A stretch of DNA of 64,000 nucleotides from Fratercula arctica (taxonomy: Eukaryota; Chordata; Aves; Charadriiformes; Alcidae). A model generated the notes under the pieces. That model ran no database searches, was not told the DNA's origin, and worked only from the letters and a program-made list of their open reading frames with translations. The position numbers were made by a program, and so were the translations under genes. The stretch spans positions 112,423,757 to 112,487,756 of the forward strand of contig CANTUZ010000001.1 of NCBI GenBank assembly GCA_947846985.1, read 5' to 3'. This document shows positions 14,588 to 27,081 of the stretch, in pieces; position 1 is the stretch's first letter, and every line of letters begins with the position of its first letter.

Positions 14588-15054
14588 TTTTAAAAGTACT
14601 GATTCACAAATTGTAGTCATTGAAAGCTAATCTCAATTATAGTACTAAGGTGTATTGTTGCACAGTGTGATAATGGTATTTTCTGCCTTAAGTGGACTTT
14701 GATTCAAACATGCTTGGATTAAAAAAAGAGAGAAAAAAGAACCAGTCATTTATTATATGCCCATTATAAACCTTGTAGACTTTTTTTTTTTTTTTATATA
14801 GCAGGTACAAGAACACCTGTACAGAGAGTAGGAACTTGTTTTCTTTTTTCAAGGTGTTTACCTCTTTTATTACCAGCAATTCTAAATATCTTTAAGAAGG
14901 GCATGTAAGATTTGAGCAAAAGATAACAGAATTTGATTGTTTTCACTAACGTAGTGTGTTGCCATACTATTTTGTAACTAGTTACAATACACCTTAGTAC
15001 TGTAATTGAGATTAGCTTTCAATCACTACAATTTGTGAATCAGTAATTTTAAAA
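14588..15054. repeat. 71-bp near-perfect inverted repeat with 325-bp loop
   Basis: The left arm is 14588-14658 and the right arm 14984-15054. Both are exactly 71 bp, pair without gaps, and mismatch at only three positions (at left-arm bases 14596, 14618 and 14640). The outer end of each arm is TTTTAAAA and the inner end of the left arm is GGTGTATTGT. The 325-bp interior is AT-rich with a T15 run at 14781-14795. It contains no transposase-like frame, and I see no clear target duplication. It could be a small foldback or MITE-like element, a recent inverted duplication, or a selected double-stranded RNA structure. I do not recognise the family. Confidence 0.85.
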
Positions 15055-18000
15055 CATTGATTTGGCTTCAGATGAGCAACCAGCATACAGAACACGTTCT
15101 CAGTTTCTCTATGAATGTGAGTTACATGAGAGAACGGAAAAAGAACATTTTCAATGAGATTCATTCTGGTGAAAACTGAAGTAGCTTCCAGCAACCCATT
15201 GAAAAAGGCTTCCTTTCACCACAAATAAGACATTGAAGCTAATTTAAATGTTACAAAAAGGAGAATAAATTTTCACAGGACAGAAGGGCAAATCATAGTC
15301 TGGGGAGAGAGGTGAGCTGGCTTTTTGAATTCCTGCAAAGGAGACCTATTATCCAGAATAAGAAGCTTGTCTTAAATGCCAGCGCTCATAAACTTGGAAG
15401 GTCTCTGACTGAGAAACTCTTCAGAAGAACTGAAAGGTATCTAGAGAAGTAGATGTCATTTTAAACAGAACTGTTTAGTTGGAAAAAAATATGCTGTTTA
15501 TAGGAAATGAAAGTGCTAGAAAGTCTAGTCCTAATGCTTTTTTGATCTATTTTTGTTTGTTTGTTTTAATACCATTGTTCTATTTTCAGGGAAAAGCAAA
15601 TGAAATATAGAGCCACCCAACTCTGTTACCCTTAACAGAGAAGCATATAAAATTGATATTCTTCTCTGAATTGAACATATTCTAGATGATTAGCAATGCC
15701 GGGCTGAAATTTGTATGATCATTAGAAATCGATATACGTTACCTTACAGATTTTTTGATTGCAGATAAAAAACCCTATTTTACAAATTATTTAAATAACA
15801 AAACATAAGGGTCTAAGACAGATGGTCTAACAAATATTAGAATTAAGTATAGTGAGGCAGCTTTCATTTTCCCTACTTCATAGATACTTAACACTATAAG
15901 TGAGTGAGTCACAATCAGGAGTTGTAGTCAACATAGACAAGGGCAGAGATTTAGCATTTTTATGCTGAAAGGCAGTGGAATTATTTGGAGTAGTCCTGCC
16001 ATACCAGAATCCTGCTTCTTTTCCTGACTTTGTCATGGATAACTTCACCAAGTTTTCACTTTAATTATTGGTAAAATAGGGCAGCAGGAAGTTCTATCTA
16101 CCCAATTCCTGAATTGTAAGTATGAGACTAGCACAGTCCATTTTCTTAACCAAGAGGATATTTGGATAACGGCTGGAGGAACAGTATGCCCTTCCTGAAT
16201 ATTTAGCTGTGCACAGACTATATAGGAAGCCTAGTGGAGATTGGCAGCATTTTCTCTGAACCTGGCAGGTACCAAAGCCTTTGCTCCGGGAGCAGCTTCA
16301 GTCGTGCTACAACGCTCAAAAAGATCTTATCAGGCCCCTGACTATGCTATACTGAGCATAGGTAAATGACAATTTCCAGAGGTTTATGCCCCAACCAAAT
16401 CAAGAGGATTTTTCTCAGAGACAGCGAAAGTCTCTTTGACCCAATAACTGTTCTCCTGCCAAATTTTGGGTTCCTACTGCAAAGCCAAAGGACCACGCTT
16501 CAAAGGAATGATTTTACAAAAATCTGATACTGGCAAAATGGCCTGTATGGCTTAAGCTCATATTTATTTTTTTTATCTTTTTTTTAGTACGTAGATGATG
16601 TGTTCTATTCAGCAAATGAGGAAACAAGTAAATGACTTTAAGACAAACAAAAACGCATATATAAAAGGTATTGCAGAAATACACACAGCTCTCTGGTGCA
16701 TAGTACAATTGTAAACTGCAATGACACAAGGCAGGCAGGTATTTTTACAACAATTAATGAACTCACTGAAAATGGAAAGTGTTAACAAGCCAAGCTATTT
16801 ACAATTTTGTGTTCAGATTGGCAGAAAAAGAAAAGAGGAAAGAAAAATGAAAATTCAGTAGTTTTGGAATATTTCCTTTTCCCTTTTAAGTAGTAGCTTT
16901 CCATTTGCGTTTTGAAAATTCGGTTTATATTTGACCTGAAACTCTAAAAATAGGTTGAAGAATATTAAATATTCTTCAAATATAGCAAACAATTTAATTC
17001 TTTGTTAAATTAAAAATCAGTTCAGACAAAAAACAATTTTTTAATTTAAAAAAAAAAAAGGTTCAATTTGGTCTGTACTCTATTTTTCTGAATTATTTAA
17101 ATTAGCAACCAAGCTCACAATCCACTTTTCTGACACCTGTACTAATGCCTAGGGTAAGAGTCTCGGTACATAATTTCATCAGATGCAGTAAAATACCCTG
17201 TCTCAAAACTGTTGAAAAGTTGAGATCCTTTCCCTGTTTCTAGACACACACATTCTCACTGTTTACCTTATGCTGGCTCTGGAGTTTGCCAGATTTCTCC
17301 ACTAGTCCATTCAACTCACTAAAATGGCATAAAACAAACACAGGGGGAAAAAAGTATTTCTCTCCTCATTTAGTAAGTCAAATCAGCTGAGGGAAAGGCC
17401 AAGCATGCTGAAGCCAGCACAAGGAAGGAAAAAGGAGAATGTCAGCTTCTCCTTTGGGTAACAGTGAACTATTGTTCTGATACAAATGTATGTGAAATTG
17501 TATTCTTATAATAAAAACAGTAAGGCAAAATGCTACTTTGGAAAAAACATACTGGACCAATCCGGCTCCTAGTTCCTTGATACAAACAGCTGCTATGACA
17601 ATCAGCTGAACAACAGATGTAAAATGCACCATCACAACCATCACATTATTCTAAATTATAGCTCCTAAAAAAATGTTTACATTTCTCACATTCCTGTTAT
17701 TGAATTTTCACAAACCGATGGGTGACAGGCCCTTTTACTTCAGTGGGACTTAATTTCATAAGCTTTATTTGTAGTGGTGAATCTGAAGAATTTTAATTTT
17801 ACATGAATATCAGGCCTGAAACTGGATCCACACAATCATATATTTATCAGCCCGAACCAATAATAGCAGGCATTGTGTTATAAATTTACCAGCCTCTGCA
17901 GTCTCAAATGAAAGATCTTTGTGCTGAAGTTGAGATTACATACTGTAAGAGTCACTGTGGATGATGGATGCTTAAGTGACCACTTGCTGCTGGCCTTGGA

Positions 18001-20689
18001 CTGTGAAGCTGCAAGAAACACTGATATGAACAAAGCTAATGCAATTTCTGCTACTTTAAGATCATTCAACTGTCTATTGATGTGAACAGAGATTTGATGG
18101 ACACAACAATCTCTGGCTACTTACTCCCAAGAGGCACATAAACTTTACTTGCAGTCCTTTATTGCCCTAAATTTTTAATCTAAGAATAGTGGAATAGTCC
18201 AAGAATCCCTTGGAGAATAGTGATTGAAAACGAAAAAAGTAGAGCAAGTTTATTAATTGCTCAGCTGAGCTGGAATAGTTTTTGCTGTAACTGTTTTCTT
18301 ACATTGAGAGTTTCCAATGAGTAGAAAAGTGAAAAATGTTTACAGGAGCTGGACAACACTTCTTGCAATAGTTTAAAATGAAAGAATTCATCATGAAGTT
18401 GTTCCCCCTTGAAATATAGCAGCATGCTCTATGTGCCTACTTATTCCTCATTCCTGTCAGCTAGAGGTTCAAGGGCTGGAGCATTAGCCCACCGCCCAAG
18501 TCTCAAGGGCGTTTGTTCCTTTCAGCAGCATTAGAGAACCCAAGAAAGTCCAAATCCTAATTGCATTTAGGACCACAGCATCGTTACCTTCTTTCTGAGG
18601 AAAGAATAGTTCTCTTAGGCTCCCACAGGTGAGCCATTAACAATAGTCCCATAGACAGTACTCATCAGGCTGCAGGACAGGATCCATGTTGCAGAACAGC
18701 TAAACACACAGGAAGCACTCAGGCTATCCCTTCTGGAAGGCAGGCGTGAGGAGCCAAGGTTTTCACAGTTCTAGCACCTGCAGAGGCTGGCTTTTCCCTT
18801 TTATATTCTCCCACGAGTCTTCATTTATTAGTGAAAGTGATCTGAGTGTAGAAATTTATTAACCTCCATATGACTGAAAACCGTACATACGTCATTAGAA
18901 ACATTCAAAAAAAATGTCGAAACGTTCAGTTGCTGTTTCATAGTTGTGTAGGTGTGTTTCTGATGTCTATGAAATGTGAGTGAGCAACTGATGATTAAAT
19001 GATCTGTTTTCAACATTTTCTCCTATAGAAAGTCTGCCTGTCTTGCACTATGTTAAGTTTTAATTATTGCATACGGACTGGTGGGGGTTTTTTAATGTGG
19101 TTTAATTATTGTTCATGAATTATAGGTATGTTCCATGGACCAATCTACTCAAAGATGAGGATGCCTTTTGATGAAAGAGGAGATTTATTAGTGCCTAGTG
19201 ACTGTTCATGTAGGTATATCAAAGTCCAGTTATTTTTAGGATTTCAGAAGAGGGTTTTAAGTGTGTTGGTTTGGGGATTTTTATTCAACCCAGCTCTGAA
19301 CACTGAACTTTTCTGTGCATCCTGCTTGTTTTACCTTTTTTTTTTTTCCCCCCCCCCCCTCCCCCCATTTCTTTCTTTCTTAATCACATGGGTGACATTG
19401 AAGCTGGAGGGACAGGAGACACATATGAAGACACAGTAAATTGCAAAGTGACCTAAACAAATTGGAGAAAGAGCATGTGCAAGCAATGAAAAATTTGGCC
19501 CTAATAAGTGTAAAACATACTGAGAGAAAATAAATAGCAGAGATACTGAATGAGACGATATGAACAAGCTGCAGGACCAAGTGGATTTTCTTTGACTTTG
19601 TTTTCTTATTTCTATTTTAGTAATGCTTTTTTATGTCACCAAACACTACAAGTTAGAGGTAAAAGTGGTTGGTGTTAATAAGAATTTTTGTTCTTTATTT
19701 TCTGTAAGAAGTTGCCAACAATATGGAAATAAATTAGGAGTTCACAGATTTTAGTAGTGGTTGAGATCTGGAAATTAATTCTTAACGCTGAGATATTACT
19801 TGTAAGAAAACAAAAGTGCACAGTTAGATCACTTTATCAATGTGTTATCTATTTAAATATGTATAGCATTCGTGCATATACTGGATTTATACAAACATTC
19901 AGAAAATACACATAAACCAAGGACAGCCATTTCCAGCATTATTCCATCCGTACATCCCAGGTCAGCAGGAAGAGTGTTCAGTCCCCAAGTTCATTAATTT
20001 TGTGTCTATTATAACTCCTTCACAAATTTTCTGAGATTTCTGTCATGTTACAATAAAATAAACATACTTCCAGTAGGAAATATGCTTATCCCAAATTTAT
20101 TCACTTCAAGTAGGTTGGTGAACAGCCTTCTGATGTTAGCAAGATTTTTTTCAGTATTGGACTTGTGAAAGAGGTTAACAGCTTCCAGATAATTCAATGA
20201 CATTACTCCAGTAGATCTTACGTCCCAGGCGTTTGTAAGTGAGTTTAGTAAATTTGAACTAGTACTTTTTCTTGTCTTTCTAATGTGTACCTTATGCCAT
20301 AGACACCTTTCTTAGATGTGTTCACTTACACTCCCTCAGTCATTCAGGCTCTGAATCATAATCCCTGGGAGTCTGGAAGTGAAGACCTAAAGGAGCCTGA
20401 CAGTGGTTTCTCTTAATGCCACTTTACACCATTCTAATAGCAACAGAGCCATAAAAATAATGTAAATATAAATTACTCCCATTTTAATGCCACTTTATAT
20501 TACCAGAGTGATGTGAAGTGCCCTTCGTATAAATGAGAATGAGGCCTCAGGAGCCCGAATTGATATAATTTACATGCTGATAGGCAAAACGATAGGAACA
20601 AAGCAAGCAAAATATAAATCTATGAGTTTACTTCAGAGCTCATTTAGTGCGTATCTTCTTGTACTTTCCTTTGGTTTTTTGGCAAGTCG
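15055..20689. other. AT-rich non-coding stretch with a T/C homopolymer junction
   Basis: No gene recognised. A T12 tract (19336-19347) abuts a C12 tract (19348-19359), followed by T and C6. Two sub-stretches (about 17700-17860 and 20420-20540) have the wording of very old degenerate amniote repeats, for example the near-duplicated phrase TTAATGCCACTTTA at about 20415 and 20484, but I cannot name a family. Confidence 0.55.
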
Positions 20690-21060
20690 CTCGCAGTACC
20701 TTAGACGTCCTTATGCTTATGCACACGTGCGTTTCTGAAGAGGATGAGGCGCACGCGGTTGTCTGGGCCTAAGGCTCCAGCTTCATTGCTTAAAAATTTT
20801 GGTGGTTAAAGACCAGGCACCTCCTTCCCTGCCAGATTCCATTACCCCGGGACCAAAGCTGGAAAATGAGAAAGCGCGTTTTCTTCTGCTGGTGGAGCGC
20901 GAGTCCCAGCCCAGGCCCGTCTCCCTCAGCGTAAGCTCAGGTGGCGAGTGCGGAGGTGCTGGCGCGGCAGGGCACCGGCCTTCCCACGGCCATTTTACCT
21001 CAGAGACAGAAGTTAAATGCAAGGCAAATAAATGTCGGGGGCCGGGGGGGGAGGTATCTT
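20690..21060. promoter_or_regulatory. CpG-dense patch, possible CpG island
   Basis: By eye this segment contains around twenty CpG dinucleotides in under 400 bp, including consecutive CGCG runs (near 20755, 20874 and 20898), while the surrounding kilobases are strongly CpG-depleted. Overlapping short frames on both strands reflect GC content and have no domain. It could be a promoter or first exon of an unseen transcript, an unmethylated enhancer, or an unrecognised GC-rich repeat. No TATA box or convincing donor site decides the orientation. Confidence 0.4.
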
Positions 21061-24000
21061 CTTAAACCCAACACAGTAACAGACACCACAGCAGTAACTA
21101 CCGCAGTATCGGGCATCATTTATTTGCCTTAACACTGGGAAGCTGTGCGCCAATGAAATAATAATTACCTTCGAATTAGGTATTTGTTGACACTAAACCC
21201 AGCAGAACCTGGGGATGGCCGGGCTGTGGCTGACGCTGATCACCATCGCCAGCCCAGCCTGGCCCGCCTCGCTGGGGGCTGTAGGTCAGGGTTGGTCAGG
21301 GAGGGAACGCTGGGCCTCTGCCCCCTCTGTGCTCTCCTAATGGCGGCCACCTCCTCCTGATCCCTCCTTCCTGGACCACCTCGCACAGAGAGCTCTAGAG
21401 CACCAATCTTTAACTCATCTGGGCATTTTCTCGCCCTGACAATGGGGCAGCTCCTCTTAATATACACACTGCTTCATCGGGCAGGAGCACAGCCTCACAA
21501 AATCTGCTTGCTCCCCTGTAGTATAACCAAACGAGAGGAGTTTCTTGTAGACAAATGAGTAGGGTCTGCATCACCACAGACGTCATTTATCCCCTGAGGG
21601 AGAGGCGCCGTCACCTTACTTTTAGTCTACTCTATTACTTTCATGGAGAGAAAAATTCATTTCTTTGCACTATTAACAATAATACAGTGAATGTGTGTGT
21701 TATGGTATGCACTTTGTCAATATTCGCTCTTTGTGTTTGCTTCTTGCTTAAAAATTCTAAGCAGATTGGATACAATATCTTTGGTCAAAAGTGCACGATA
21801 ATAATATTGAAGGATGCCTGAATGACTACCGAGCTATAAATGGAAAAAACTAATCCAAATATTTTAAATAAGTGATTAAGCATTTTTTTCACGTAAAGCT
21901 TTCTATTAGAAATACAAGTTGCTATTAAATGTTTATTAAAGCCAAACAGGAACTCCTGGGAAAACAGCAAATTTTGATGTTTCAACAAGTAGTGAAACAT
22001 TTTATTTCAAATCCCACAAATTTAAAAAGCATGATACTTATAAGTGTTGGTGAAATATCAACATGTATTTTGACTATCAAATCCACTTGTGTGGTGTAAC
22101 TATACATAACTTATTATGTATTAATATTAGCCATCATAATAATCCCATAAGAGATAACACTCCAGATAAATCAAGTCTGGCAAAGTAATGAACAGATAAC
22201 ATCATTTTTTCTGTTCAAATAGAATAAATAATGATATCAAGTCAGCCTAATGCTAGCGAAATGTTGCTACTTCCAAAATAGCCTGTTACAATCATTCTTC
22301 AAGACTCTTATTTTTTCCTAGCAATCCAGCATGGTGTCAGTTTGATCTGCCTGGCAAGCAGAGAGCAGCTCAGGAGCAGTTAGTCTCAGTGCGCTTCTGT
22401 GCTTTTACCAGATTCCACAGCTTTTGCACAACAATTTCAATATTGCAATTTAAACATGGCTTGTTTAAACATTGTAGCTGAAGAATTTGTTCTTGTACAA
22501 TTAAATAATTGTTACCTTACCACTCTTGTCTTAAGTGGTGACAAATCAAGGGACGAGTATCCTAGCACATTTCATTATGTTTGGGAAAATAAGAGTTCCC
22601 ATCAAAACACTGTTGCTCTCAGTTCAATACCTTTAAACTATTGTTTTTATAAGTCAAAAGTTTTATTTTATAAAAAGTATAAGTACTTTTAATAGACAGT
22701 ACTGAACGTTAACATATTTTTTTTTTCTAATGGCAGCTGCAATTCTGTCATTGTATCATGCGAAATATGCTGGAGTTAAATGGAGTCAGTGTTCCTAAGG
22801 GTAGGTGCGTGTTTAATTAATCCTGACGTGAGATACAGTGTTGGTGTTTGTGATGTTGAGCAGTGTGCCTCATAGACAAGCTAGGAATGCAATTCTCATC
22901 TTATTTGACTGTTTAGGCAAAATGCCAGTATGACTCCATTTACCATTATTAACAGCTGTATGCTAACAGTATCAGATGCATGTTAGGGGAACAGGAGCAT
23001 TGGCTTTGCACAGTCAAAAATGATAGTAGACAAAAATGTAAATTGCACAGTTTTTGAATGTGTAAGTAAGGGCTACAATTTCCCTGTATGTGCCATATTG
23101 GTTGCTCCATAGAGGAAGGTGAGCCAGGAGGCTACCATGACAGCACGGCAGGCACAGGGCAGGGATCTGCCCAGCAAGGGTACAACCCAGTAACACCCAA
23201 GCAAGAGAAGCAGAGCAGGTTTGGTGGCAGTACCCAGGGTCAGCCAACAGCTCAGTGCTCCTCAGGCAAGGCCACCGTGATGAGGAAGGTCCCAGGTCAA
23301 GATGGGAAGTCGAGCCAGTGGGGCAGGGACAGAGGTAGGGGCTGGCTCTGCTGGGTGCTTGGCCAGGACCTGGCAGGGCTGCAGTACCTCAGGTAGAGAC
23401 CAAGGTTGAGGGCCTGAACTTCAGTGCACCCGCAAGGGAAGTGAGGGCACAGATCTTTCTCACAACACTCTGAACCAAAGTTGTTCAGCTGCATACCAGC
23501 GCTGACCTCCAGCCCTAGGGGTGTATTCAGGGTCTTCATAGGCAGTATAGATAAGACTATTTTAGAAGGGAAAAGAGCTGTAAGGATGCAACCTGTGTCA
23601 TGTCACTTACCCTCAGGGGCAGCAACTGGTCTTGTTACCTACTGGTACAGACATAGCCTCCAGTAGTGGTTTGCTGAAACACATATGCAGCAGAGCTTGT
23701 GCTTTGTCTATATTGCAAGCAACACAACCTACCAATTAAAACAAGATCTTTCTAAGTATTTGCTACAAGTTCACTTCCATCAGTATTCAGAGCACCTATC
23801 TAATCCATTGAGCAGATTTAATTCTAGCACACAACCAGGAGAAAACCTGCAAAAAAAGATGGGGCAATCATTTGATGGAGTTCTCACACTTCATTTTTTG
23901 TTTAAGTTTTTTTTAAAAAAGACATGCCTTCTAAAATGCGTGCCTTGCCACCCAGATGGACATGACTACACTGTTCATTTCGCATACACTTGGCAGCTTA

Positions 24001-24392
24001 CCTAAGGTGAAAATAGATGTCTCAAGATCTCACACACCTCAGGAGATGGATGTGTTGACAATGAGGAGTTGCTGAAAGGTACAATACCTTTTTATACTTC
24101 CACAATCTGCGACTGGTGTGTTTTTGTCTCTGTTCTTGATCTTCATTGTCACGTACCATATTGAGTAAGAAGATCAGCAAAGAGCAAGTGTGTGTGGCTT
24201 TCATCAGCACATATCTGCAATTTGTCAGCGTTAGCATTTCATGACTAATCTTTCCTCTTGGTTAATCTGATTAGACTGTATTTCAAAGCTTCCTGTAAGT
24301 CAGCTTGCTGGTAATAGAGCCCAGCCAAGGAAGACTTCATTCCTGCAAAGCATTCTGCTTCTTTTTCAGCTGAAGTTGCACGGCATTATCAT
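21061..24392. other. Non-coding stretch with two GC-richer blocks
   Basis: From about 21190 to 21470 the sequence stays GC-rich (GGCCCGCCTCGCTGGGGGC type wording), trailing the CpG patch. From 23105 to 23560 a second block is rich in CAGG, CAAGG and GGCAGGG words but poor in CpG. That block has short frames on both strands and nothing that I recognise. The rest is AT-rich. No gene, LTR end or CR1 end was found. Confidence 0.5.
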
Positions 24393-24444
24393 TGACGTCA
24401 AATCAGTTTTGTCGCCTAGATAAAAGTCAATAATTTGTATAAAT
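24393..24444 (+). promoter_or_regulatory. Full CRE (TGACGTCA) upstream of a TATA-like box
   Basis: The palindromic cAMP-response element TGACGTCA lies at 24393-24400, and a TATA-like TATAAATA lies about 40 bp downstream (about 24438). This spacing is seen in cAMP-regulated promoters. No coding exon can be recognised downstream. In AT-rich DNA a TATA-like word is common, so only the exact 8-bp CRE adds weight. Confidence 0.3.
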
Positions 24445-26360
24445 AACCACAGAAAACTTGCCATTTTCTTCATTAGTGGTGTCATGAAAGAGAGCTACAA
24501 CTTTAGACAAAACATGGAACGGTTTTGAGCACATAGTTTCTTATAATTTTCACTGCTTTATATTTTTCTTTACTTACTGCCATATTGCCAAATTTCAGCT
24601 GTTATATAACTGTTGTGATGAGTTTTGAGCAAATTAAGTGATCTGTATAGCATTGCTGGGATCACAACAATGACTTAAAATTCACTTGAGTAGGTGACAA
24701 TATTGCAGTTAATATCAGCCTTCCCAATCCACATTTTGCTTGGTTAGTTTTTGGAACATGGTGCTGGTGATTGACTGGTCATAGCTCGTATGTGAGACTG
24801 TGAAGCAGATAACGCTACTATCAGCACAATCTGTTCTCTGTCTGTTCAGCACATACAGAAAACAGGAGGCCCTATTCCCCATATGTCCACTGAAGTCTAC
24901 CAGAATAAGAAACCTCTCAGATTTGAAGACATACAGCTCCTGTATACAGACTTTCTCTTTTCCTTTCCAGGCCTAATGCAGTGCATAAATTATGCCCAAA
25001 TTTAGGAAGCACCTTGTAAAATAGAAGATCATATGCATTCAGTGATGATTTATATTTTACCACATTTTTTATAGTTTAGTATTGCTTCCAGTAATTAATT
25101 TTATTCCTTATTGCAAAGGAAGGACACAGGAAGACTATGTTCTTTAAAAGCGATTACCTCTGCAACAATTGCATGCTTCTTCAGCAAGTTAATTTTCAAT
25201 CAGTAGAGTAATGTTTATTGCATTTGAAACTCGCTGTTTACCAGGGAGACACAGCTGGTTTTGGACTATTCATTATTACTCAGGCAGTCCAAGTGATAAC
25301 ATTAACATCCTTTGGTTACCTTTGCAACATCGTACATTTGGTTAAGACGATGTCACAGTATAATATTATCTTCTTTTTTTTTTGTGATAAGGCTTGTAGT
25401 TCCTTAGTTTTTAACTCTTATAGTGATACATTAAATCCTTAAAGTACATAAAGGAGAAAAAACATGTTGTAGAATTATTTCCTTTCATGAAAAAAAAAAA
25501 ATAATGTGTGATACATACAGACAAAGAAATCTCTTTAAAATGTAAGACAGAATAGAACTCTAGAAAAAAAAGTTATCCCACAATTGTTAGTGATTACTTG
25601 CTAACTTTATACCAAATTATCAAGCGAGGAACTAATTGCTTTCCTGCATTAACTATTACATAAATATATGTGTAATTTTTCCCAGTATGGGGCTGATTTC
25701 GTTCACATTCAGATCAATAGTAATTTTTCAATTTAGCTCAACAGGTGTTAGATAGGCTTTTCTGGGAAAAGTGTCTAACCCCAAGCTGACTGAAAACAGA
25801 GAGACTTTCCATATAAAAACACCTCTACATTATCATCCCATGATAAAGTAATGATGCAATTGATATTTGCATGTTATGCTACAGGTGACGCTACTTAGAA
25901 AGTTCTAAGAGCTTGCACCCAAAGTAGCACCATCCTCCTGACATGCACTCTGTGCTTTTTGCAAGGCCATTTTCTTGCACTCTCTTGGTCTGAAAATATA
26001 CAAAACTTCTCCAAATATGGAAAATTTAACAGCAGGAGTCATTGTCCTAGAAGTATCATGAATAGTTGTAGGGTTTTTTATGGCAAAGTACCATTTTGAT
26101 TCTCACCGAAGAAGACACTTCAGTAAATTTCATTATTCATTTTAAAATTATGTTAGATAAGACGTTCTCTGAAGGACTCCTAGTTGAACCTATAAATTGG
26201 GGGCTGGTTACATCTGTTAAACAGATATCATATCACTTTCATCACTTAGATTTTTCATAAAGCATACTTTTAGACATTAAGAAAGAGAAAGAAGTTATCT
26301 CTATGTATCAGTCACCTCTCAACATAATAGCTAATATGTGAGATCATACAGACAGCATTT
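24445..26360. other. AT-rich non-coding stretch, nothing recognised
   Basis: No open frame, repeat terminus or RNA gene that I can support. Short T and A runs occur, for example at 25374-25384 and 25490-25501. Confidence 0.6.
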
Positions 26361-26371
26361 ATCATAGAATC
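26361..26371 (-). mobile_element. CR1 3'-terminal repeat, distal piece of a split CR1
   Basis: The word ATCATAGAATC is the reverse complement of the CR1 3'-terminal repeat GATTCTATGAT. It directly abuts the end of the LTR that starts at 26372. Together with the CR1 body that resumes at 27082 it marks one minus-strand CR1 whose terminal repeat was the LTR insertion site. Confidence 0.65.
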
Positions 26372-27081
26372 TGACGTGGTTTTGGCCAGATTGGCCAATC
26401 AGAATGACAGATGGCCCCTTCCCCCCTCTCTCCAAAGAGATAGAAGAGATAAAAGATAGAAGAGGAGATAAAGAGATTTACAAGTTTAGAAAAAGAACTA
26501 AACTACTGTAATGAAAATATTAATAAATAATTAAATAATAAATAATAATAAAGTCAAATAATAAAAATTAAAAAATATATAATATATACAAAACTGTATC
26601 CATCTCCCAGGTTGATGACTATGTCACCAGCAGGCACAGGGAAAGTCCCAGCAACTGGAGTCAGGAGCTGGATTCCAGATCTGGAGTCAGGAACACTTGG
26701 ATGAGATCAAAGGCAGATGAACTGACAGGGTCCTCCTCGGATGTCAGTCATTGAAGAAAGAGAGTGACCCTTTGACCCCTCAGCTGTTATACTGAGCGTG
26801 GGGCAGATGGTATGGAATACCCCTGTTGGTCAATTTTGGGTCACCTGTCCTGTCTGCTCCTCCCTGCAGGTGGGACCCCTCTACGCTTTTCTGCTTCCGA
26901 CCCTCCAACAGGGCAAATAACGAAGTTAGCTGACCTTGGCTGTTATAGCAATAAGTATAAGCAAGAGCCTCTGTGCATACCATTCCTTGGTACAATCAGA
27001 TCTTATCACTCTGAGAGTGAACAGTTTCTGAACAATATGAACAAACGGAAGATTGGTTCTGTTTTACCTCAAACCGGGACA
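26372..27081 (-). mobile_element. Solo LTR of an endogenous retrovirus, nested in CR1
   Basis: Read on the minus strand, this 710-bp unit begins TGTCCCGGTTTGAGG and ends AACCACGTCA, so it has TG...CA termini. It aligns by eye over most of its length with the plus-strand LTR at 50324-51053, which fixes both ends. It is flanked by GAATC (26367-26371) and GAACC (27082-27086), a 5-bp target duplication with one mismatch. A 5-bp duplication is usual for ERVL-type insertions. No retroviral gene is attached, so it is a solo LTR left by recombination. The promoter TATA is degraded here (TATAACA on the minus strand near 26784-26793). An AT-rich expansion of AATAAT type fills about 26510-26590. Confidence 0.85.
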
